Assembly (NCBI GenBank): GCA_023441145.1
Contig: JAEZQN010000072.1
Span: forward strand, 1-6,783
DNA length: 6,783 nt
Direction: 5' to 3'
Source of the DNA: Bacillota bacterium
Lineage (GTDB): Bacteria > Bacillota > Clostridia > Lachnospirales > Lachnospiraceae
The notes below the pieces were generated by a model. The model saw only the letters and a list, made by a program, of their open reading frames with translations. It did not search any database and was not told the origin of the DNA. The number at the start of each line of letters is the position of its first letter. Position 1 is the stretch's first letter. Shown here in pieces: positions 1 to 5,185 of the stretch. Both the position numbers and the translations under genes were made by a program.

Positions 1-371
1 TTTTGATTATCCCCACCATCTCTTTTATTTTTATCCATCTCTGCTGTCTGTAAAATATCCTGATTATAGGATTGATAAGCATTAAATATTTTTCTAGCCT
101 TAATAAAATTCAGTATTGTATCAACCATTTCTACCTCACCTGGTAGACAGGCACTTCTTATACTGGTTAATAGCATCTCTGGATCCCGTTGCTCACTATT
201 TAAGTCCATGGAGTGCAGTTCTCCAGGATTATTCATTTCCTGAACTGTGCTCATAAGATCATTGACCTTTAATAATACGTTCATACCACTTTGCATCTGT
301 GGCATTGTATATGGTAGGGCAGCCTTAAAAATATTGATTGTATGTTCGTCTATAAATTGGTTCCGACTCAT
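1..371 (-). CDS. Unrecognised protein, N-terminal 123 codons (gene cut by window edge)
   Basis: An open frame starts at an ATG (369-371) and runs without a stop to the left edge, so the C-terminus is missing. The product begins MSRNQFIDEHTINIFKAALP. It is rich in methionine and in helix-forming residues and has no signal peptide or membrane segment, so it is probably a soluble, mainly alpha-helical protein. A segment around residues 63-100 (DPEMLLTSIRSACLPGEVEM, then a stretch ending in KARKIFNAYQ) looks like regular amphipathic helices. A weak purine-rich site (GTGGGTG) lies about 6 bases before the ATG. The gene is separated from the upstream 76-residue gene by a strong terminator, so it should have its own promoter, but I could not identify a convincing one. 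I recognise no family and assign no function. Codon use and frame look genuine, and no competing frame explains the region. Confidence 0.7.
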   Translation of the reverse strand, partial: MSRNQFIDEHTINIFKAALPYTMPQMQSGMNVLLKVNDLMSTVQEMNNPGELHSMDLNSEQRDPEMLLTSIRSACLPGEVEMVDTILNFIKARKIFNAYQSYNQDILQTAEMDKNKRDGGDNQ

Positions 372-448
372 TCTATCACCCACTTTTCATTTATACATTT
401 ATATTCAACGAAAGGTGAAATATTCATAGCAGCTCAGTGCAATTCTAG

Positions 449-475
449 GCTTTCTGTATTTTAGAAAGCTTTTTT
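449..475 (+). terminator. Small terminator-like hairpin facing right
   Basis: A 7-bp stem (GCTTTCT at 449-455 with AGAAAGC at 463-469) with a 7-base loop is followed on the plus strand by six T residues at 470-475. It has the form of a weak Rho-independent terminator for plus-strand transcription. No plus-strand gene precedes it, so it would only stop antisense transcripts leaving the partial gene at 1-371. On the minus strand it is a plain hairpin in the leader of that gene, without a T-tract. Confidence 0.4.
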
Positions 476-517
476 ATTACATAGGATATTGCGACGCAAT
501 TTCTATGTAATAAAAAA
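470..517. repeat. 48-bp near-perfect palindrome
   Basis: The left arm 470-484 (TTTTTTATTACATAG) is the exact reverse complement of 503-517. Inside it, ATTGC (488-492) and GCAAT (496-500) pair around a GAC loop, with only a small asymmetric interruption (485-487 against 501-502). The whole element can fold into one long hairpin in either strand. It lies between the terminator of the GNAT operon and the start of the partial gene. The design resembles dispersed intergenic palindromic repeats, but only one copy is visible here, so membership of a repeat family is inference. Confidence 0.6.
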
Positions 518-542
518 ACCGGATGTGTCCATGACAATCCGG
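511..542 (-). terminator. Rho-independent terminator of the GNAT/76-residue gene operon
   Basis: Read on the minus strand, CCGGAT (537-542) and TGTC (533-536) pair with GACA (526-529) and ATCCGG (519-524) around a 3-base ATG loop, with one bulged C. The 10-bp GC-rich stem is followed at once by seven T residues (512-518). It begins 38 bp after the stop codon of the 76-residue gene and is the best terminator in the left half of the window. Confidence 0.85.
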
Positions 543-579
543 TAATCACTACTGCATTCTTTACTTTTCTCTGCTGATT

Positions 580-810
580 TTATTCGTCAAAATCCACTGT
601 GATATAATACCCTTTCGGAGTTTCCTTAATATCACTTATTACGCCAGTACTAGACTTTAACCTTTCACGCAAGGTATAGTTACCTGACATAGCAACTGCA
701 GGCTCTACTACATAATAGTAGGAAGAAGGAAGCTTTCCCTCCCGTATTTCTACCTGGTCACCAATCTGTACAAGACCTTGTCGTTCCATCTTAAATTCCA
801 TACTTCTCAT
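580..810 (-). CDS. 76-residue conserved-looking protein of unknown function
   Basis: The protein begins MRSMEFKMERQGLVQIGDQV and ends KGYYITVDFDE. I do not recognise a named family. Seen in the sequence: short alternating hydrophobic stretches separated by glycine or charged turns (VQIGDQVEI, SYYYVVEPAV, TGVISDIKET, GYYITVDFDE), which suggests a small all-beta domain, possibly an SH3-like barrel. It has no cysteines, signal peptide or membrane segment, so it is probably cytoplasmic. The ATG at 810 has an AAGGGG site (820-825) nine bases upstream. The inner ATG at codon 4 has none, so the first ATG is chosen. The gene starts 17 bp after the GNAT stop codon and is followed by a strong terminator, so it is the last gene of that operon. 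Any role in binding or regulating the GNAT protein is a guess from position. Confidence 0.75.
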   Translation of the reverse strand: MRSMEFKMERQGLVQIGDQVEIREGKLPSSYYYVVEPAVAMSGNYTLRERLKSSTGVISDIKETPKGYYITVDFDE

Positions 811-827
811 GACTTATTACCCCTTTA

Positions 828-1313
828 CTACTGATGGCAAAAGGATTTCTTTAGTTGTCTATAACTTTGGTATCCTTCACTCATCCAAGTGTCAGCACCA
901 TCCTTCATCTTGTTGGAGGCATTTAATCCGCTAAAGCACACCCTATGGTTTTTGAATTCTTCTATTAGCTTGTCCTCTAGCTGAGTCAAAATCTCCTCTG
1001 CATCGTATTCATGTGTCACATAGGCACCCTCTACATAACCAATCGGGTTGCCTCCAGAAGTAAGTACTTCTCCTTTTTTAATACTTCCGGTAATAAAACC
1101 TACGACTTTATCCTGATCCTTTGCCACGAAGATAATTAAATTACACTCTTTAATGGCACTTCTCAGTATCCTGTTCATTGTATAATCTGTTATTTGCGTT
1201 TCTTCTGCTACTCTTTCATTTGTGAACTGCTTTAACTCTCTGGATAATTCATTATATAAGTGAGCAACTTCTAATAGCTCCTCGTACTCGCATCTCTTGA
1301 CTATGTAATCCAT
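828..1313 (-). CDS. Divergent GNAT-family N-acetyltransferase-like protein
   Basis: This 161-residue protein has the length and layout of a single GNAT domain: an N-terminal strand and helices (MDYIVKRCEYEELLEVAHLY), a beta-4-like segment VVGFITGSI at about 70-78, a following strand GYVEGAYVT at about 92-100, a long helix after it, and a C-terminal ASNKMKDGADTWMSEGYQSY segment matching the usual 'N..A...Y...GF' ending. GNAT proteins transfer an acyl group from CoA to an amine; the substrate here cannot be told. The oddity is motif A. Where family members carry R/Q-x-x-G-x-G/A to grip the CoA pyrophosphate, this protein has HEYDAEEIL, acidic and without glycine. CoA binding may be altered or lost. 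The start at 1313 has AAGGAG (1322-1327) eight bases upstream. It shares an operon with the 76-residue gene downstream. Fold assignment is fairly secure, enzymatic activity is not. Confidence 0.75.
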   Translation of the reverse strand: MDYIVKRCEYEELLEVAHLYNELSRELKQFTNERVAEETQITDYTMNRILRSAIKECNLIIFVAKDQDKVVGFITGSIKKGEVLTSGGNPIGYVEGAYVTHEYDAEEILTQLEDKLIEEFKNHRVCFSGLNASNKMKDGADTWMSEGYQSYRQLKKSFCHQ

Positions 1314-1359
1314 GACGCATTCTCCTTATCACATGCAGATTTTCTCGCTAATACGTCAT

Positions 1360-1388
1360 ATACTACTACATTATTTTGTAAATAACAA
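1360..1388 (-). promoter_or_regulatory. Candidate sigma-A promoter of the GNAT operon
   Basis: On the minus strand, TTGTTA (1383-1388) and TAGTAT (1360-1365) are spaced by 17 bp and lie about 47-75 bp before the GNAT start codon. Each hexamer has four of six consensus bases. The region is AT-rich, so chance matches are likely and the call is tentative. Confidence 0.4.
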
Positions 1389-1414
1389 GCATCCTTTTTC
1401 ATTTTTATTACATT

Positions 1415-1440
1415 TGCGCTTTCTCATATGATAAAAGGCA
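1415..1440. repeat. 26-bp imperfect palindrome upstream of the GNAT promoter
   Basis: The two 13-base halves of 1415-1440, centred on CATATG, are complementary at 10 of 13 positions plus one G-T pair. No T-run follows directly on either strand, so it is not a normal terminator. It lies 38 bp after the NTF2-like gene and 26 bp upstream of the candidate GNAT -35 box. It could be a protein-binding site or a chance inverted repeat in AT-rich DNA. Confidence 0.3.
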
Positions 1441-1478
1441 CTCTTTCTCTACAATATTACTAGAGGTTCGCTTCCATT

Positions 1479-1844
1479 TTAATTATATGGAGTATAGTGC
1501 ATTGCTTTTGACTGAAATTCCTTTACAGAAACCATCTTGTTTTCTTCATTCCATTCAATAAGAGAGACCCCATTAATGGCATCTACACTATCGTTGTATT
1601 CACAAGCAAAATACCACTCCACGATGGATAAATTCTCTTTTTCTATGTACTGAGTAACTGTCCATTCTAATACCGTTCCCTTCGCAGTCCAATCATCAAA
1701 CCACTTCTTCACTTGGGTTAGCCCTTGATACTCTGGGCCAAAGCTTTCACTGTAGTATATCTCATCACTAAATATATCATCTAAACCAGCTCTATTTTTA
1801 TCAATCCACATCTGATAATACTGCTTAATTAGTCCTTCTCTCAT
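1479..1844 (-). CDS. NTF2/SnoaL-like domain protein
   Basis: This 121-residue protein has the pattern of the SnoaL-like branch of the NTF2-like superfamily, a cone-shaped alpha+beta fold. An N-terminal helix (LIKQYYQMWIDKN) is followed by an IFSDEIYYSESF strand, the short helix GLTQVKKWFDDW, and antiparallel strands such as LEWTVTQYI, SIVEWYFACEY, AINGVSLIEW and MVSVKEFQSK. The family includes cyclases, isomerases and many small-molecule binding proteins without known function. The reaction, if any, cannot be told here. The open frame extends 14 codons upstream to an ATG at 1886, but that ATG has no ribosome binding site, while the ATG at 1844 has GGAGG six bases before it, so 1844 is chosen. 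It has its own promoter downstream of the leuS terminator. No terminator is evident after it, so some transcripts may run on into the GNAT operon. Confidence 0.85.
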   Translation of the reverse strand: MREGLIKQYYQMWIDKNRAGLDDIFSDEIYYSESFGPEYQGLTQVKKWFDDWTAKGTVLEWTVTQYIEKENLSIVEWYFACEYNDSVDAINGVSLIEWNEENKMVSVKEFQSKAMHYTPYN

Positions 1845-1850
1845 AAGATA

Positions 1851-1855
1851 CCTCC
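1851..1855 (-). promoter_or_regulatory. Ribosome binding site that fixes the NTF2-like gene start
   Basis: GGAGG on the minus strand lies six bases before the ATG at 1844. It falls inside the longer open frame starting at 1886, which shows that the shorter protein is the likely product. Confidence 0.8.
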
Positions 1856-1910
1856 GAATTTTCCTTTCTTTATCATGCCTAAACATATCTTTTAGTAGAA
1901 ACTTTCTTAA

Positions 1911-1939
1911 ATTATATATGGAAATGGAAGATTATTCAA
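1911..1939 (-). promoter_or_regulatory. Sigma-A promoter of the NTF2-like gene
   Basis: On the minus strand a -35 box TTGAAT (1934-1939) and a perfect -10 box TATAAT (1911-1916) are separated by exactly 17 bp. Transcription should start near 1904, giving a leader of about 60 bases before the ATG at 1844. It lies just downstream of the leuS terminator, making this gene an independent unit. Confidence 0.75.
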
Positions 1940-1974
1940 TCCCATTTTAAGCTCGCTTACTACTACTTTTCAAC

Positions 1975-2011
1975 AAAAAAGGAGCCCCATCCTTAATTCG
2001 GAAGAGGCACC
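1975..2011 (-). terminator. Rho-independent terminator of leuS
   Basis: On the minus strand a 12-position stem (2000-2011 with 1981-1992) with two T-T mismatches and one G-U pair, closed by a 7-base loop, is followed by six T residues (1975-1980). It starts 31 bp after the leuS stop. Read on the plus strand the same hairpin is followed by TTTT, so it may act weakly in both directions. Confidence 0.8.
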
Positions 2012-2042
2012 CTTTTCTTACAACTTATTATCTTATTTCGTC

Positions 2043-4448
2043 TTATCTACAAACAATATTTACAATTCTACCAGGAACATAGATTTCTTTTATAATGTTT
2101 GGCGTTAATTTATCTGCAACGGACCCTTTTGCTTTTGCAATTACCTCATCCTTTGGATCATCCTTGCCAATCATAATGGTTCCCTTAGTTTTACCATTAA
2201 TCTGAACAGCAATCTCTATAGTAGACTCAATGGTTTTTGCTTCCTCATATTCTGGCCAGCTAGCTTCATAGATTCTTCCACCGAAACCTAGCTTCTCCCA
2301 CATTTCTTCTGTCATATGAGGCGCTACTGGGTTTAAAAGAGTAATTAAGGTCTTTAATTCGCCCTTTGTTACACTACCCTTCTTATAAAAGTCATTGATT
2401 AAAGCCATCATAGCTGCTATTGCCGTATTGTATTTCAGATTTTCAAAATCCGCACTCACCTTCTTAATGGTTTGGTGCATCTTTGTCTCAAGATCTTTGG
2501 AGTAACCTTCTTCTTCTGTTACAATCTCCTGTAACTTCCATACTCTCTCTAAGAAACGGCGGCAACCCTTTACCCCATCCTCAGACCAGGAAGCACTAAG
2601 ATCAAAAGCTCCGATAAACATCTCGTAGGCACGAAGCGTATCTGCTCCATATTCTCTTACAATATCATCTGGGTTCACCACATTACCACGGGATTTAGAC
2701 ATCTTCTCCCCATTTTCTCCAAGAATCATGCCATGAGATGTCCTCTTTTGGTATGGCTCTTTTGTTGGAACAACTCCATTATCATATAAGAATTTATGCC
2801 AGAAACGAGAATATAAAAGGTGAAGAGTGGTATGCTCCATCCCACCATTATACCAATCTACAGGTAACCAATAATTAAGGGCTTCTTTACTTGCTAGGGC
2901 CTCTGTATTTTTTGGATCGGTATAACGTAAATAGTACCAAGAGGAACCAGCCCACTGAGGCATAGTATCCGTTTCCCTCTTAGCAGGACCACCACAGCAA
3001 GGACAAGTGGTATTTACCCAATCTGTCATGGCAGCTAGTGGAGATTCTCCATTATCTGTAGGCATATAGCTATCAACTTCCGGAAGCTCTAATGGAAGCT
3101 CTGACTCATCTACTGGTACAAAACCACATTTATCACATTGAATAAGAGGAATAGGCTCACCCCAGTATCTTTGTCTAGAGAATACCCAGTCTCTTAATTT
3201 GAAGTTCACCTTTTTCTCACCGATTCCTTTTTCTGTTAAGAATTCAATGATTTTTTCTTTAGCTTCTGCCACCTCTAAACCATTTAAGAAATCAGAGTTT
3301 ACCATCTTACCAGTAGCGGTATTGGTATATGCTTCTTCCTCAACATTACCACCTGCTACTACTTCAATAATTGGAAGATTGAATTTCTTTGCAAAATCCC
3401 AGTCTCTTTCATCATGAGCTGGAACAGCCATAATAGCACCAGTGCCATAACTCATTAATACATAGTCGGAAATCCAGATAGGAATCTCCTTGTTATTCAC
3501 AGGGTTGATTGCTCTAAGACCTTCTATCTGAACACCTGTCTTGTCCTTTGCAAGCTCAGAACGTTCAAAGTCAGACTTCTTTGCAGCTATTTCACGATAT
3601 TCTTCAATGGCTTCCCAGTTAGTAATAGAATCCTTATACTTATCAATTACAGGATGCTCTGGGGAAACTACCATGTAGGTTGCACCAAATAAAGTATCTG
3701 GTCTAGTTGTATAGACACGTAATTTATCATCCTGATCCTTTAGCTTGAAATCTACCTCTGCACCATGGGAACGTCCAATCCAATTCTGCTGAGAAACTCT
3801 AACTTTCTCAATAAAATCAACACCATCTAGGTCATCGATTAGCTTATCTGCATATTCAGTGATCTTTAACATCCACTGGCTCTTAACCTTACGAACTACC
3901 TCAGAGCCACATCGCTCACAAGTACCATTCACTACCTCTTCATTGGCAAGTCCTACCTTACAAGAGGTACACCAGTTAATTGGCATCTCATTCTTATATG
4001 CAAGTCCAGCTTTAAATAGTTTTAAGAAGATCCACTGTGTCCACTTATAATACTCTGGATCCGTCGTATTAATTTCTCTATCCCAGTCAAAGGAATAGCC
4101 CAATGAATGAAGCTGCTCCTTAAATCTAGCTACATTATTCTTTGTTACAATCTTTGGATGGATTTGATTTTTAATCGCATAATTCTCAGTTGGTAAGCCA
4201 AAGGCATCCCAACCCATTGGATAAAGAACATTATAACCTTGCATTCTTCTCTTTCTAGCCACAATATCAAGAGCTGTATATGGTCTTGGATGACCTACAT
4301 GCAGTCCCTGTCCTGATGGATAAGGGAATTCTACTAATGCGTAATACTTTGGTTTAGAGTAGTCATCTGTAGCAGCAAATGCTTTCTCCTCATCCCATAC
4401 TTTCTGCCATTTTTTCTCAATGGCCTTATGATTATACATCTCTAACAT
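2043..4448 (-). CDS. leuS: Leucyl-tRNA synthetase
   Basis: Cytoplasmic class Ia enzyme that charges tRNA-Leu with leucine using ATP, and removes mischarged amino acids. The 801-residue length is normal for bacterial LeuRS. Visible in order: the HIGH signature as HVGH (50-53) after FPYPSGQGL; a zinc-type cluster with Cys160, 163, 177 and 180; the CP1 editing domain with the threonine-rich TTRPDT (247-252) and VPAHDERD (342-349), whose two aspartates match the conserved editing aspartates; a second CxxC pair at 438/441 and 482/485; KMSKS (582-586); then the anticodon-binding helical region and the C-terminal domain, including VQINGKTKG. All key residues are present, so the enzyme should be active in both synthesis and editing. 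An in-frame ATG at 4460 is rejected because the GGAGG site overlaps it, while the ATG at 4448 is correctly spaced. The gene is expressed from its own promoter through a leucine T-box leader. Confidence 0.98.
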   Translation of the reverse strand: MLEMYNHKAIEKKWQKVWDEEKAFAATDDYSKPKYYALVEFPYPSGQGLHVGHPRPYTALDIVARKRRMQGYNVLYPMGWDAFGLPTENYAIKNQIHPKIVTKNNVARFKEQLHSLGYSFDWDREINTTDPEYYKWTQWIFLKLFKAGLAYKNEMPINWCTSCKVGLANEEVVNGTCERCGSEVVRKVKSQWMLKITEYADKLIDDLDGVDFIEKVRVSQQNWIGRSHGAEVDFKLKDQDDKLRVYTTRPDTLFGATYMVVSPEHPVIDKYKDSITNWEAIEEYREIAAKKSDFERSELAKDKTGVQIEGLRAINPVNNKEIPIWISDYVLMSYGTGAIMAVPAHDERDWDFAKKFNLPIIEVVAGGNVEEEAYTNTATGKMVNSDFLNGLEVAEAKEKIIEFLTEKGIGEKKVNFKLRDWVFSRQRYWGEPIPLIQCDKCGFVPVDESELPLELPEVDSYMPTDNGESPLAAMTDWVNTTCPCCGGPAKRETDTMPQWAGSSWYYLRYTDPKNTEALASKEALNYWLPVDWYNGGMEHTTLHLLYSRFWHKFLYDNGVVPTKEPYQKRTSHGMILGENGEKMSKSRGNVVNPDDIVREYGADTLRAYEMFIGAFDLSASWSEDGVKGCRRFLERVWKLQEIVTEEEGYSKDLETKMHQTIKKVSADFENLKYNTAIAAMMALINDFYKKGSVTKGELKTLITLLNPVAPHMTEEMWEKLGFGGRIYEASWPEYEEAKTIESTIEIAVQINGKTKGTIMIGKDDPKDEVIAKAKGSVADKLTPNIIKEIYVPGRIVNIVCR

Positions 4449-4453
4449 TTTTT

Positions 4454-4458
4454 CCTCC
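4454..4458 (-). promoter_or_regulatory. Ribosome binding site that fixes the leuS start
   Basis: GGAGG on the minus strand precedes the ATG at 4448 by five A residues. The upstream ATG at 4458-4460 overlaps this site and cannot use it, so translation should begin at 4448, four codons inside the longest frame. Confidence 0.8.
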
Positions 4459-4495
4459 ATTCTGTGACACGGATATTTTATCTAGCTTAGCTTTG

Positions 4496-4533
4496 TAAAA
4501 AACAAAAGCCCTCGTCTCTTAAGAGACGAAGGC
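4496..4533 (-). terminator. T-box-controlled terminator before leuS
   Basis: On the minus strand an 11-bp stem (4523-4533 with 4508-4518) closed by TTAA, containing one G-U pair, is followed by TTTTGTTTTTT. The core is an 18-bp perfect palindrome (4513-4530). It lies directly downstream of the T-box sequence, which is the standard position of the terminator that is disrupted when uncharged tRNA stabilises the antiterminator. Confidence 0.9.
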
Positions 4534-4747
4534 TAAACTCCGTGGTACCACTCTAATTCGTAAAGTTCTTTGACTTTATACGCACTTAAGATTCTATAAC
4601 GTGAATGAAACGCTTCTTCCTACTGTTAGTTCAGCAGAAGGACTCAAAGGCGAGTTGGGAGCTTAAGCTACTGCCTCACACCTACCGGCAGCTCTCTGAA
4701 AGCTAATGACTCTTAGTACTCCTTGTCACTGTCTTATCAAATATATC
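4496..4747 (-). ncRNA. Leucine T-box riboswitch leader of leuS
   Basis: The leader has the expected order of T-box elements. Reading along the minus strand: the AGTA of the loop E-type motif (4717-4720) near the base of stem I, a distal hairpin closed by CTGCC/GGCAG, a specifier region with CTC (4652-4654) after CCAA, the conserved T-box AGAGTGGTACCACGG (4540-4554), and the terminator. CTC is a leucine codon, in agreement with the downstream gene. The TGGT bulge should pair with the ACCA end of uncharged tRNA, where A is the discriminator base, as is usual for tRNA-Leu. Low charging of tRNA-Leu would therefore favour the antiterminator and leuS transcription. The 5' end is set from the promoter and is approximate. 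The specifier assignment rests on position by eye, not on a computed fold. Confidence 0.92.
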
Positions 4748-4753
4748 AAAATT

Positions 4754-4781
4754 ATTCTACCATACTAACTGAATTTGTCAA
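4754..4781 (-). promoter_or_regulatory. Sigma-A promoter of the leuS T-box transcript
   Basis: On the minus strand a perfect -35 box TTGACA (4776-4781) and a -10 box TAGAAT (4754-4759) are spaced by 16 bp, with TGG just before the -10 box giving an extended -10 element. The -35 box begins only 12 bp after the stop codon of the lipoprotein gene. Confidence 0.85.
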
Positions 4782-4793
4782 CCTAAACCACAG

Positions 4794-5171
4794 TTACTTC
4801 CCAAACAATGACTTATAAAATATAAGGTTAAATTCATTTTTTGTGGCAGTATAGAACTTATCGCCCATCTTCATATGGGTACTATCATAGATATAGATAT
4901 CCACTGGCGACTGTTCCCCATTAGACATGGTAAGCTTATATAAATACTCTTCTCCTAGAGCTTCTGCCTCTTCCTCAAATGTAATCTTACCCATTTCTTC
5001 CGTAGCTGTCTTGATTTGCTCCTTGGTTAAGTTTACCTCTTTGTTATCACTTTTATTCACCACAGTCATTAAATTAATATTATCAAACTGTAATGTATAA
5101 GTCTTAGCTCCACACCCCATAAGCATACACATTAGCGCTACAACAACACCTAAAACACCTAATTTCTTCAT
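4794..5171 (-). CDS. Small predicted lipoprotein of unknown function
   Basis: A 125-residue precursor with a classic lipoprotein signal: KK at positions 2-3, a hydrophobic stretch of about 14 residues, and the lipobox LMGC with the acylated cysteine at position 20. After processing, a 106-residue domain should be tethered to the outer face of the membrane. It alternates short strands (TYTLQFDNINLMTVV, DIYIYDSTHMKMG) with an acidic helical segment (KEQIKTATEEMGKITFEEEA). I do not recognise a family. The start at 5171 has AAGGAG ten bases upstream, and this site overlaps the TAA of the L,D-transpeptidase gene 14 bp away, so the two genes are an operon and probably translationally coupled. A supporting role in cell-wall remodelling is inferred from that neighbour only. 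No terminator follows the gene before the leuS promoter. Confidence 0.85.
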   Translation of the reverse strand: MKKLGVLGVVVALMCMLMGCGAKTYTLQFDNINLMTVVNKSDNKEVNLTKEQIKTATEEMGKITFEEEAEALGEEYLYKLTMSNGEQSPVDIYIYDSTHMKMGDKFYTATKNEFNLIFYKSLFGK

Positions 5172-5185
5172 CTTTTCTCTTCTCC

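Noticed and set aside
247..429. 60-codon plus-strand open frame
   Set aside because: It lies antisense to the partial gene over most of its length, has no convincing ribosome binding site, and gives a low-complexity hydrophobic product of the kind expected from the reverse of a coding strand.
372..430. Possible promoter for the partial gene, including a TGAATA box that resembles a forespore sigma-factor -35 element
   Set aside because: The matching -10 position (TATAAAT) fits neither the forespore nor the vegetative consensus well with proper spacing, and the DNA is too AT-rich for a single hexamer to count.
1441..1478. Terminator after the NTF2-like gene
   Set aside because: Only a 5-bp CTCTA/TAGAG stem is present, with no T-tract, which is too weak to call.
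3199..4050. Two plus-strand open frames (3199-3417 and 3859-4050)
   Set aside because: Both are wholly inside leuS on the opposite strand. The leuS frame is unmistakable, and these are shadows of it.
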